DNA from: Tabrizicola sp.
GTDB lineage: Bacteria; Pseudomonadota; Alphaproteobacteria; Rhodobacterales; Rhodobacteraceae
Reading direction: 5' to 3'
Assembly (NCBI RefSeq): GCF_022842145.1
Contig: NZ_JALHQD010000008.1
Location: 124,001 to 188,000 of the forward strand
DNA: 64,000 nucleotides
Shown here: one piece after another, positions 1-9,100 of the stretch
Layout of the letters: each line of letters starts with the position of its first letter
Position numbering within the stretch: the stretch's first letter is position 1
The notes under the pieces: generated by a model
The model's input: only the letters and a program-made list of their open reading frames with translations
The model's database searches: none
Told to the model about the DNA's origin: nothing
Position numbers and translations under genes: made by a program

Positions 1-142
1 TCCGGTCGAACTGAAACGGCAATTCCGGAGAATCAGGCGCGTCGATCTGATTTTTCCATAGACCAACTGACAGTTGCATGCATGCTGCCCGGCATCGATA
101 ATGGCGGCAGCTTCCGGCCACTGTCTCAGGATCTCGGCACAA

Positions 143-170
143 AACCTGTCTAAATGGACAGGTTAACCTG
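143..170. promoter_or_regulatory. Inverted-repeat cluster, possible operator upstream of the Hint gene
   Basis: The half-site AACCTG occurs as AACCTG, CAGGTT, AACCTG. The first two form an 8-base inverted repeat (AACCTGTC / GACAGGTT, 6-base spacer). The last two form the perfect 12-base palindrome CAGGTTAACCTG. No T-run follows, so a terminator is less likely than a protein-binding site. It lies about 125 bases before the next start codon. The regulator is unknown. Apart from this I see nothing in the first 294 bases. Confidence 0.4.
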
Positions 171-294
171 GCGCACCCCAGCTGATATATTGAATCAAGG
201 CTCAGGTCGCCGAGACGCTGAGCCTAATTGTTCCATTTGAAAGTACATATCCGCGCCATTGTTTCCGGCGCAATCCTAATTGCAGGAATGAACC

Positions 295-831
295 ATGATG
301 TCTTCATCTGGCTCGGTTATCGAATTCGACAGGTTCCGCCGGATCAAGGATGCCGTAGCCGGCCTCGTTCGACTGGACATGGCCGACAAGGTGGAACCCA
401 GGCTTGACTGGTATCTCCCCGGGTTTTCGGGAAAATCCCGGGTCAGCACCATCTTTGGCGAGCTGCCGCTGGAAGCCCTTCGCGTGCGCGACGACCTTCG
501 CACCTATTCCGGCGCCAGCGCGCGGGTGCAGCTGGTCGACCGCATCCACCTTGACGAGGAGTTCTTGCGCAAGCAACCAAGCGCGCTGCCCATTCGCATC
601 CCGGCGAATGCATTCGGACCGGGCCGGCCATGTCAGGACATGCTTGTTTCGCCGGGACAGGAGGTATCTCCGGATGTCCATGTCGCATCGAATTTCGTGA
701 AGTCCAGTGATTTGCGCGGGCGGTTCAATCCGGATTTGGCGCAAACTGCGGGATTGACCTATATCCGGTTCCATTGCGAAACTCCGGCAATTGTTCGGGT
801 CGACGGTATCTGGGTTCGCGTACGGGCCTGA
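295..831 (+). CDS. Degenerate Hint-domain (Hint_2-like) protein
   Basis: The 178-residue protein follows the Hint_2 (hedgehog/intein-like) pattern common in Rhodobacterales. Residues about 50-75 resemble the opening strand-turn with a 'pVE.L..GD.v.T'-like segment (LPLEALRVRDDLRT). Residues about 90-130 match the 'PIRIPANAFGPG...DMLVSPGQEV' region that normally reads as rights, ALG and VSPxHR. The nucleophilic Cys or Ser expected at the domain start and the His of VSPxH are both absent, so self-processing is unlikely. There is no signal peptide and no Ca-binding repeat. Start could be either of two adjacent ATGs. The family is inferred from motif spacing only, and the function is unknown. Confidence 0.5.
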   Translation: MMSSSGSVIEFDRFRRIKDAVAGLVRLDMADKVEPRLDWYLPGFSGKSRVSTIFGELPLEALRVRDDLRTYSGASARVQLVDRIHLDEEFLRKQPSALPIRIPANAFGPGRPCQDMLVSPGQEVSPDVHVASNFVKSSDLRGRFNPDLAQTAGLTYIRFHCETPAIVRVDGIWVRVRA

Positions 832-851
832 TCCGCTAAACGCCGGCGGAT
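831..851. terminator. Possible weak terminator hairpin after the Hint gene
   Basis: ATCCGC and GCGGAT form a 6-base-pair stem with a 9-base loop that begins at the last base of the Hint stop codon. Only three Ts follow, so intrinsic termination would be weak. It lies between convergent genes. Confidence 0.3.
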
Positions 852-906
852 TTGCAGACAATCCGACGCAGTCGGTTTGTTTCGCGATCCGGTCAATTCC
901 CGCAAA

Positions 907-1245
907 TTACCCGCGTTCAATGACGCCCAGGAAACTGAGCGTCTGCTCCATGTCGGCGCGCAGCTTGGCATCGGAGCGGTTGAACCCGGCGCAGAGCGTG
1001 TCGAATCGCTTGCGCAGGGATTTCTTCTCGTCGCCCTTGCAGTCGTTCCAGGGGCGGCCCTGCAGACCCATCACCAGGACGTAGTAGCCGATGAAGTGCG
1101 GGCGCGAGCCGCTTTCCAGCAGCCGCCGGTACGCCTCGTCGGCACCCATTTCGCGGATCTCCTCGGCCGTGGTGATCCCGGCACGCCCGAAGGCCTCTTC
1201 CGACGCGGGTCCCAGGTTTGGAATCGAGGAGACGGGGCTGGACAT
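907..1245 (-). CDS. Stand-alone TfoX/Sxy C-terminal domain protein
   Basis: This 112-residue protein matches the TfoX C-terminal domain, a helix-hairpin-helix-like fold. Residues 7-45 carry the typical 'IPNLGPASEEAFGRAGI.T..EIREMGADEAYRRLL' pattern. The N-terminal TfoX domain is missing. Residues 50-112 are a Lys/Arg-rich helical tail (WNDCKGDEKKSLRKRFD). In other bacteria full-length TfoX/Sxy activates competence genes, but the stand-alone C-terminal domain has no settled function and may bind nucleic acid. The ATG was chosen because homology begins directly after it, while the open frame continues upstream without similarity. Confidence 0.65.
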   Translation of the reverse strand: MSSPVSSIPNLGPASEEAFGRAGITTAEEIREMGADEAYRRLLESGSRPHFIGYYVLVMGLQGRPWNDCKGDEKKSLRKRFDTLCAGFNRSDAKLRADMEQTLSFLGVIERG

Positions 1246-1261
1246 GGGGCAGGGGCCGGAG

Positions 1262-1297
1262 TGAGAACAAAACAAGGCCAGCCTCGCGGCTGGCCTT
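1262..1297 (-). terminator. Intrinsic terminator of the 43-residue peptide gene
   Basis: AAGGCCAGC (1274-1282) pairs perfectly with GCTGGCCTT (1289-1297). On the minus strand the stem is followed by the T-rich stretch TGTTTTGTTCT. It lies about 25 bases past the stop of the small minus-strand gene. Confidence 0.75.
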
Positions 1298-1321
1298 TGT
1301 ATTGTCAAGCTTGGGAGAGGG

Positions 1322-1453
1322 TCAGATCGACGCCCAATCCCGGAAGATCGGTTGGCCCGCCTGCTGGGTGGATCCGCCGGCCTGCTGGCCTTGCTGCTGC
1401 TGGCTTGGGGTGCTGGTGCCGCCTTGCTGAGGCTGGCTTGGTTTCGTGGCCAT
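1322..1453 (-). CDS. Small Gln/Gly/Ser-rich protein of unknown function
   Basis: The 43-residue product has a low-complexity body (QPQQGG, SQQQQGQQAGG, QQAG) and an ordered-looking tail, GQPIFRDWASI. GGAG lies 7 bases before the ATG, and a strong intrinsic terminator follows the stop, which together support a real transcription unit. An in-frame ATG 11 codons upstream would add a basic stretch (MGKTRAKRSSK) but has a poorer ribosome site. There is no membrane segment or signal peptide. I do not recognise it. Confidence 0.5.
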   Translation of the reverse strand: MATKPSQPQQGGTSTPSQQQQGQQAGGSTQQAGQPIFRDWASI

Positions 1454-1663
1454 CTTACTGCTCCGTTTGGCTCTCGTTTTTCCCATATTGCTCGGGTCCT
1501 TGGCCGCAACAAGCCGGGGATATGTCGATTTTGCGACGATATGGCGAAAACGTGCGACATCGGCAACAGGTCTTTGATCACGTTCCGGTTTTCCTGACCC
1601 AAGGCCTCGGGGCTTGCCGTTTTCGGGCAACGGGTCCACCCTGTCCGGGCAAAGGAGACTGCC

Positions 1664-2830
1664 ATGCCGCCCAAGAACCGTTTCGCCGAGCTTCTGCCCG
1701 AAATCACCGCCTGGCGCCGCGACTTCCACCAGCACCCGGAGCTTCTGTTCGACGTCCACCGCACCGCTGCCCGCGTGGCCGAACTCTGCCGCGCCTTTGG
1801 CTGCGACGAGGTCGTCGAAGGCATCGGCCGCACCGGGGTCGTCGCCGTGATCAAGGGTCGCACCGACAGCAAGGGCCGCGTCATCGGCCTGCGCGCCGAC
1901 ATGGACGCCCTGCCGATCAAGGAACAGACCGGCGTGCCTTATGCCTCGACCGTGCCGGGCAAGATGCACGCCTGCGGTCATGACGGCCACACTGCGATGC
2001 TGCTGGGTGCCGCAAAGTACCTGGCCGAGACGCGGAATTTCGACGGCTCGGTCGTCTGCATCTTCCAGCCTGCCGAAGAGGGGGGCGGCGGCGGCCGCGA
2101 AATGGTCAAGGACGGGATGCTGTCGCGCTGGAACGTGCAAGAAGTCTACGGCATGCACAACATGCCCGGCATCCCCGTGGGTCACTTCGCGATCCGCCCC
2201 GGCGCGATGATGGCCGCCGCCGACCAGTTCGAGATCGTGGTGACGGGGAAGGGCGGCCACGCTGCCAAGCCGCATGACTGCGTCGACACGACGGTGGTCA
2301 GCGCACATATCATTGTGGCACTCCAGACCATCGCCAGCCGCAACGTCGACCCGCTGAAGCAGGTCGTGGTCTCGGTTTGCACCGTGGAGACCGACTCCAC
2401 CGCCCATAACGTCATCCCGCAGGTGGTGAAGATGAAAGGCACCGTCCGTACGATGGACGCCAGGGTGCAGGACTTCGTGGAAGCCCGTATCGGCCAGATC
2501 GTCGAGGGCACCGCGCTGGCACTTGGCGCGCGGGCCGAGGTCCATTACCAGCGCGGCTATCCGGTGACGGTCAATGCGCCGGAAAACACCGATTTCGCCG
2601 CCGACGTGGCGCGCAAGATCTCGGGCCATGTCGACACCGACACCCCGCCCCTGATGGGGGCCGAGGATTTCAGCTTCCTGCTGAACGAACGCCCCGGCGC
2701 CTATATCTTCCTGGGCAATGGCGACACCGCGATGGTCCACCACCCGGCCTACAACTTCGACGACAACGCGATTCCCTTCGGCTCCAGCTGGTACGCCGAG
2801 ATGGCCGAAACCCGGATGCCTGCCGCATGA
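1664..2830 (+). CDS. M20D-family amidohydrolase (hippurate hydrolase-like)
   Basis: This cytoplasmic metallo-amidohydrolase of 388 residues has the usual size of the HipO/AbgB/IAA-amino-acid hydrolase group. It probably cleaves N-acyl amino acids. The visible metal-site residues are Cys104 and His106 in CGHDGH, Glu138-Glu139 in QPAEEG, His165 in GMHN and a late His in VHHPAY. The dimerisation lid lies around residues 180-290. The N-terminal pattern RRDFHQHPEL is typical. A good ribosome site, AAAGGAG, sits 7 bases before the ATG. The stop overlaps the next ATG by four bases (ATGA), so the two are probably co-transcribed. The exact substrate cannot be read from sequence. Confidence 0.88.
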   Translation: MPPKNRFAELLPEITAWRRDFHQHPELLFDVHRTAARVAELCRAFGCDEVVEGIGRTGVVAVIKGRTDSKGRVIGLRADMDALPIKEQTGVPYASTVPGKMHACGHDGHTAMLLGAAKYLAETRNFDGSVVCIFQPAEEGGGGGREMVKDGMLSRWNVQEVYGMHNMPGIPVGHFAIRPGAMMAAADQFEIVVTGKGGHAAKPHDCVDTTVVSAHIIVALQTIASRNVDPLKQVVVSVCTVETDSTAHNVIPQVVKMKGTVRTMDARVQDFVEARIGQIVEGTALALGARAEVHYQRGYPVTVNAPENTDFAADVARKISGHVDTDTPPLMGAEDFSFLLNERPGAYIFLGNGDTAMVHHPAYNFDDNAIPFGSSWYAEMAETRMPAA

Positions 2831-3186
2831 TCGGGGCGGTCCTGGTTGCGGTGGTGGCCGCGATCCACGTCGCGATCCTGCTGATGGAGATGTTCCTGTG
2901 GGAGACGCCGCGCGTTCGGGCGATCTTTCGCAGCACGCCTGAGTTTGCTGCGGCGACGCGGGTGATGGCCGCCAACCAGGGGCTTTACAACGGTTTCCTC
3001 GCCGCCGGGTTGATCCTGGCGTTGATCCAGGGTGTGCCGGGCGCGGGACAGCCGCTTGCGCATTTCATCCTGGCCTGCGTGATCGTGGCGGGGCTTTATG
3101 GCGCGGCAACTGTGGGACGTCGGATCGTCTACGTGCAGGCTGCCCCTGCCGTCCTTGCCCTGTTTGCGGTGCTGGCGGGCATCTGA
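2827..3186 (+). CDS. DUF1304 integral membrane protein
   Basis: This 119-residue protein has four predicted membrane helices (about residues 3-22, 48-67, 75-95 and 100-118). It has the DUF1304 pattern: a helix with HVAILLMEMFLWETP, then 'NQGLYNGFLA'. Members are small inner-membrane proteins of unknown function. Translational coupling to the upstream amidohydrolase through ATGA is clear. No catalytic residues are evident. Confidence 0.85.
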   Translation: MIGAVLVAVVAAIHVAILLMEMFLWETPRVRAIFRSTPEFAAATRVMAANQGLYNGFLAAGLILALIQGVPGAGQPLAHFILACVIVAGLYGAATVGRRIVYVQAAPAVLALFAVLAGI

Positions 3187-3275
3187 CCCTTTGGCGGGGT
3201 TCCGCTTGGGCCGGCGCGGCCTGTTTGTGGACGTAGGCTTGCATGGCACTGTTTTGCAAACGACAGGGGCAGGCT

Positions 3276-4943
3276 ATGATCACCCGGCGCATGTTCCATA
3301 CCCGTCTGATGGCTGCGCTGGCCGTCGCAGGTCTGCCCGCGCCGCATATGGCCAGAGCCGCCGCAGATGGTGATGCGCGGCTTTGGCTGAACCGGCTGAC
3401 CTTCGGTACCTCCGCCGCCGAGATCGCGGCCTTCTCTGCGCTGGGGGCCGAAGGTTGGCTTGACCGGCAGCTGTCGCTGCCCGTCTCCGACCCCGGGCTG
3501 GAGGACCGCCTTTCCCGCGCCCGGTTGCGCATGGTCTATCCTGCAGGCCTGGACGAGCATGGGTCAAGCTGGCCTGCAATGGACGCGCTGCGCCCGTTGT
3601 CGGCATTGACTGCCGACCCCGAGACGTTGCTGCCCCTGATCGACTGGACGCCGGGGCAGGGGATGGACTTCACCGAACGCATCCGCCCCGCAACCGAGGT
3701 CATCGCCGCCTCGCTGATCCGCGCCGTCCATGCCGAGGCACAACTGCGCGAGGTGATGACCCAGTTCTGGCATGACCACTTCAGCGTCAATGCGCTGAAG
3801 GACGAATACACCGCCGCGTTCTTCGCCAGCCACGATGCCCTTTTGCGCCAGCACGCCCTGGGCAACTTCCGCGTGCTCCTGGGCGCGGTGGCGCGTTCGC
3901 CCGCGATGCTTTACTATCTCAACAACGTCGACAGCATCGCCAGTCCCGCGAACGAGAACTATGCCCGCGAACTTCTGGAACTGCATACTCTGGGTGCCGG
4001 CAACTACCTGAACGACCGTCATCAGGACTGGCGCGCCGTTCCGGGGGCCACGGAGGGGCTGGCCGAGGGCTACCTTGACCTTGATGTCTACGAGGTGGCC
4101 CGCGCCTTCACCGGCTGGAGCATGGGGGACGGCCGCTGGATCTCCGAGGGAGAAACTGCGCCGTTGACCGGACGCTTCCACTATGTCCAGCGCTGGCATG
4201 ATCCGTACCAGAAGCGCATCCTAGGCCGGGAATTTCCTCCGAACCGCGGCCCGATGGAAGACGGAGAGGAGGTGCTCGACCTCCTCGCCAGCCATCCGGG
4301 GACAGCGCGCTTTGTCTGCAGCAAGATCGCCCGGCGGCTTCTGTCCGACGATCCGCCCGCCGCATTGGTCGATGCGATGGCGCAGGCCTTCCTCTCAGCG
4401 AAAGATGCCCCCGACCAGATCGCCCAGGTCCTGCGGGTGCTGGTACGCGCCCCGGAGTTTGCTGCACCGCAGCAGAAACTGCGCCGCCCCTTCGAATTCC
4501 TCGCCGCAATCTATCGGGCGACCGGGGCCGAGGTGCAATCCGTCGAAAGCGGTTTTCACTGGCAGCTGACCCGCGCCGGCTGGCGGCAACACGAGTATGG
4601 GCCGCCCACCGGCCATCCCGACCGGATGCCGGCCTGGACCGGTGCCAGCACGCTGAACCGCTACGTCGATCTGGCGCTTTCGGGCCTTGATGACTGGTTC
4701 GACGGTGCGCAGGCCAACCTGACGCCACTGGCCCAGGACAGCGAGACCGCCCAGGACTTCGCAACGCGCCAGGCCGAGGCGCTGGCACCGGGGCAGGGTG
4801 CCGCCGTCGCCGCGGATCTTGGCCAGACCCTCGGCTTTGATGCGATGACGCCGGCCAGCGACTACCCGCCCGCAGACCGTCAGGCGCTGGCCCAGACCGC
4901 GGTGGCCTTTGCTGCGCTGACCCCCGAATTCCTGTTGCGTTGA
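3276..4943 (+). CDS. DUF1800 family protein, probably exported
   Basis: The 555-residue protein belongs to the DUF1800 family (Pfam), which is usually encoded next to a DUF1501 protein, as here. The N-terminus has two Args (MITRRMF) followed by a short hydrophobic stretch ending in A-R-A at about residue 27. This suggests export, possibly by Tat, though the RR context is not a canonical SRRxFLK box. Family landmarks visible are LNRLTFG, the 'FWHDHFSVN' segment, 'NENYARELLELHTLG' and 'AFTGWS'. I chose the ATG preceded by AGGGGCAGG. An upstream in-frame ATG lacks a ribosome site. Its function is unknown; related pairs are sometimes found with surface or phage-like assemblies. Confidence 0.85.
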   Translation: MITRRMFHTRLMAALAVAGLPAPHMARAAADGDARLWLNRLTFGTSAAEIAAFSALGAEGWLDRQLSLPVSDPGLEDRLSRARLRMVYPAGLDEHGSSWPAMDALRPLSALTADPETLLPLIDWTPGQGMDFTERIRPATEVIAASLIRAVHAEAQLREVMTQFWHDHFSVNALKDEYTAAFFASHDALLRQHALGNFRVLLGAVARSPAMLYYLNNVDSIASPANENYARELLELHTLGAGNYLNDRHQDWRAVPGATEGLAEGYLDLDVYEVARAFTGWSMGDGRWISEGETAPLTGRFHYVQRWHDPYQKRILGREFPPNRGPMEDGEEVLDLLASHPGTARFVCSKIARRLLSDDPPAALVDAMAQAFLSAKDAPDQIAQVLRVLVRAPEFAAPQQKLRRPFEFLAAIYRATGAEVQSVESGFHWQLTRAGWRQHEYGPPTGHPDRMPAWTGASTLNRYVDLALSGLDDWFDGAQANLTPLAQDSETAQDFATRQAEALAPGQGAAVAADLGQTLGFDAMTPASDYPPADRQALAQTAVAFAALTPEFLLR

Positions 4944-4951
4944 GGCCGCCC

Positions 4952-6106
4952 ATGTCCCGTGATCCGATCCTGGTGGTGATCTTTCTGCGCGGCGGAGCCG
5001 ACGGTCTGGCGCTTGTTTCGCCGACCAGCGATCCCGACTTCATCGCCGCGCGTCCGGAATCCCTCCGCGTCTTGCGCCAGGGCGATGCCGCCGGACGCTC
5101 CATCCGTCAGGACATCGCCGATGTCGACTTCCGCTTCCACCCTGCCGCCGCGCCCCTGGCAGATCTCTACGACGCGGGCGACCTGTCGCTGATCCATGCG
5201 GCGGGCCTGCCGGAAGCAACGCGCAGCCATTTCGACGCCGAGGCGCGCATCGAGCGCGGGCTCTTCGGTGCAAACATACCGCCCGGAGACCCCTCGGGCT
5301 GGATCGGACGCTGGTTGCAGGCCGCAAGGCCCGGCGGACCGATGCCCGCGCTGGCGGTGGGGGCCATGCGTCCCGCAAGCCTGCTGGGCGCCGACGCCGC
5401 CGTGGCCGACAGCCTTGCCGATCTGGTCATCGCGCCGGACCACTGGCTCTCGGATCTCTTGCGCGCCCGGTTGCGGGCCGGATTCGGCGCGCATGGACCG
5501 CTGGACCGGCCGGTGCAGGACCTGCTGGGCCTCTCGGATCTGGTCAAGGGCCGTTTCTGGTCGGCAGCCGATGAAGGTCTGCGCCCTTATCTTCCGTCCG
5601 TTGACTATCCGGAAGGCAATCCGGTCTGCCCACCGCTGATGACCGTCGCCCAGACCATCAAGGAAAACCTGGGCCTTCGGGTCGCGACGGTCGATGTCCC
5701 GGGCTGGGATACGCATGTCAACCAGTCCGGCGACTTTGCAACGCTGCTTGACGGGCTAAGCCAGGCCCTGATGGCGTTCTGGCGCGATCTCGGGCCTTTG
5801 CAGCAGGACGTCTCGGTCGTGGTGATGAGCGAATTCGGTCGCCGCCTGCGGGCGAACACCGGCGGTGGTACGGATCATGGTCGTGGCAATGTCATGATGG
5901 TCCTGGGCCCCCAGGCGCGAGGCGGAAGGATGGTCGGCGGCTGGCCGGGACTGGCCAACGAGGCGCTGGAAGAAGGGGCTGACCTGGCAGTCCTGACCGA
6001 CTACCGCGACGTTCTGGCCCAGCTTCTGTCGGGCCACATGGGGCTGGCCGATCCAGGGTCGGTCTTTCCGGACCTTGTCCCCGTACATCTGGGGTTGTGG
6101 GGATAA
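4952..6106 (+). CDS. DUF1501 family protein
   Basis: The 384-residue protein is the standard partner of DUF1800. It has the sulfatase/alkaline-phosphatase-like layout of DUF1501: 'VVIFLRGGADGL' at the N-terminus, 'GLPEATRSHFDAEARIERG' in the first quarter, 'PGWDTHVNQ' near residue 250, and 'VVMSEFGRRLRANTGGGTDHGRGN' near residue 300. The His/Asp residues of these segments probably bind metal. Many family members have a Tat signal, but none is visible here, so it may ride with its partner or act in the cytoplasm. It begins 8 bases after the DUF1800 stop. A TTG four codons earlier, overlapping that stop, is an alternative start. Confidence 0.85.
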   Translation: MSRDPILVVIFLRGGADGLALVSPTSDPDFIAARPESLRVLRQGDAAGRSIRQDIADVDFRFHPAAAPLADLYDAGDLSLIHAAGLPEATRSHFDAEARIERGLFGANIPPGDPSGWIGRWLQAARPGGPMPALAVGAMRPASLLGADAAVADSLADLVIAPDHWLSDLLRARLRAGFGAHGPLDRPVQDLLGLSDLVKGRFWSAADEGLRPYLPSVDYPEGNPVCPPLMTVAQTIKENLGLRVATVDVPGWDTHVNQSGDFATLLDGLSQALMAFWRDLGPLQQDVSVVVMSEFGRRLRANTGGGTDHGRGNVMMVLGPQARGGRMVGGWPGLANEALEEGADLAVLTDYRDVLAQLLSGHMGLADPGSVFPDLVPVHLGLWG

Positions 6107-6176
6107 TCCGCATCAACGAATGTCGGGTCACAAGCGGACTTGCGGTGCGTCGACATCTGTCCGATAATTTCGGGCC

Positions 6177-9100
6177 TTGGATCGAGGATGGATGGGACAC
6201 GCGGGCCAGCCTGACACCGGGACTGCACAACCAGCGCGGGTAGAGCTCCGCGTGGTCGAGTTGATGAATCGTCTCCTCGACGTGACCCCGGACACCATCG
6301 ACAGTGAAATCGACGCCGTGCTGGAAACGCTGGGCGAAAGCTACGGCTTTACCCGGACGTTTCTGTTCCACTACGATTCCGCAAGCGGATACCGCAACAC
6401 CAACGAATGGGTGGCGCCGGGCGTGCCGCCATTGAAGCCGGTGATGCAGTCGGCCGCAGAACCGATGCGGCCGATCTGGCACCAGGCCTTTATCGAAGGC
6501 CGTACCATCGCCGTCATGGACCGCGACGATCTGCCTGCCGGGTCGCCCGAGCGGCAGTTTCTCACCGATATCGGCGTGAATTCGACCCTGATGGTGCCGC
6601 TGTGCGACGGGGACCGGCTGTTCGGCGTGATCGGCTTCGACTGCTGCCGCCCGGACCGGCACTGGCAGGACGAGGCCGTGTTCCTGCTGACCTCGATCGG
6701 CAGGGCGGTGTCGTCTGTCCTTCTGCGCGCCAACGCTGCCCGCGCCGAAGCCGCAGCGCGCAGCCACCTGGAAGCCACGCTGGATGCGCTACCCGACCTG
6801 GTGATCGAACTGGCCCCGACCGGCGAGATCATTGCCTGCCACAGTGACAAGCTGCCTTGGCTCTCCAGCCTGGTCCGCGCCGGGATCGGTTGCCCGGTCG
6901 CCCAGATCCTGCCTTTGCCGCTGGCGCGCGCGATGACGGAGATCCTGGCCACACCACCGGTCGACCGGGTCTCGATGACGCGGCGCGTCGGTGTCTCGAC
7001 CCTCGTGGCACCGCACCGCTACGAGGTTTCCGTGGCCCGGTTGACACTGGTGCCGGATGCCGACAAGGCGAACCTGATCGTGGTGATCCGAGACATTGCC
7101 GCCTCGGACCGCTCTACCGAGATGACCTCGTTCCGCGAAGGCCAGTTCACCGCCTTTTTCGAGATGTGCCCGCATCCGATCCTGGTGAACGACTTCGACA
7201 CGGGCGAGATCATCGACGTGAACCGGGCGTTCAAGGATGTCTTCGGGCTCGACCCGACCGCCGGGATCAATCTGCAAGTCCAGCAGATCCTGCCCGTGGA
7301 CGGAACCTGGCTGATCCAGGGCGCGCGGGCGGCTTTGAAGGCCGCGCAGACCTATGGCCCGGTCGAGGCCACGTTCCGCTGCAAGGATGGCCATTCCTTC
7401 CCCGCGATGGTGCGCTGCTTCATGAGCATCGATCCCAACGGCCGCCGCCTGGTCTGGTCCCTGATCGAGAACGTGATGGAGATCCGCGCCAAGGAAGCTG
7501 CCTTGCAGTCCGGGCGCGACACGCTGGAGGCAACCCGCGCCCGCTTCCTGGCCGCAATCGAGGCGCTGGACGACGGCTTTGCCATTTTCGACGCCGAGGA
7601 TCGACTGGTCCTGTGGAACACGCCCTATGTCCGGGTCTTCTCCCAGATCGCCGACCTGATCCGCGAGGGTGCGCTTTACGATGACCTTCTGCGCGCGGCC
7701 ATCGACCGTGGCGTCTTCGGTGCGGAAGGCGAACGCGACGACAAGAACCTGCAACGACGCCTGGACCGTCCGCTGACCGAGGTGTGGGATAACGAGGACG
7801 AACTGGCCGATGGCCGGCTGATCTGGGTCCGCGAACGCGCCACGCCCTCGCAAGAGACCGTCGGCCTTTACGAGGATGTCACCGCGCGCCGCCTTGCGGA
7901 CCGGCGACTGGAGCAGATCGTCGACGGCGGCGGCATCGCGGTCTGGGACTGGGCCTCGGACCGCGGCTTCACCACGATCACCGACTGCTGGGAGACGATG
8001 CTCGGCCTTGGCTCGGCGCGGGCTCTGGCCGATCTGATCGAACTGGTCCACCCCGAGGACCGCCTTGCCGTCGCTGAGGCGCAACGCGAGTTGTTCCTGT
8101 CCGGCTCCGAAACGTTCTCGCTGCGCTGCCGGATGCGCCACCAAAGCGGCAAGTGGGTCTGGCTTCTGACCCGCGGCCATGTCGCCGCGCGGTGGGCCGA
8201 TGGCAGTCCGCGCCGGATCTCGGGCATCACGCTGGACGTCTCTGTCCAGTCCGAGGCCGAAGTGCGGCTGGGCCAGGTGATCGACGGCACCAAGGTCGGC
8301 ACCTGGGAACATGACATGCGCTCGGGTGTCACCCTGGTTAGCGACCGCTGGGCCGAAATCCTCGGCTTCCGCGCGGTCGAACTGAACCCGATCTCGCTGC
8401 AGGCCTGGCTTGACATGCTGCACCCCGACGACGCCGAAAGCCTGATCGCCCAGGAGCGCGACGCCTTCGAAGCCGGCCAATGGCAGGTGGAACACGAGGT
8501 CCGCCTGCGCCACCGCGACGGGCACTGGGTCTGGGTCCTGACCCGCGCCCAGGTCGCCGAATGGGACGAAGACGGCCGCCCGGTCAAGACCAGCGGGATC
8601 AATCTCGACATCTCGGCCTCCAAATCCCTTGAATTTGCGCTGGCCCGCGAACGCGACACCCTGGCCCGGGTCATGGAGGCGTCGGTCTCGGGCATCGTGG
8701 TGGTCGACGAATGCGGCGCGGTGGTCTTCGCCAACGCCGCCGCCGAGCGGGTCATCGGCCGCAAGGTCAGCCCGGGCAGCCTGCTGTTGTCGCTGATCGG
8801 CACCGAGGGCGTCTCCGATCCCGACGGCAACCACATCCCGCCCGACCACCTGCCCATCGCCCGCGCCCTGGCTGGTGAGCCGGGGATGCACGCCGTCCGC
8901 CGCGACCTCTACTGGCCCTCGGGCGAACGCCGTGTCGTGGCCGTCACCTCGGCCCGCCTCTCGGCCGCCGGCGCCGAGACCGCCGTCGTCTGCACCTTCA
9001 CCGACATCACCGACGAGGTGCAGAACCAGGACCGGCTCCGCGCCGCGATGACCGCCGCCGAAACCGCCAACCGCGCCAAGTCCGACTTCCTGGCCGCGAT

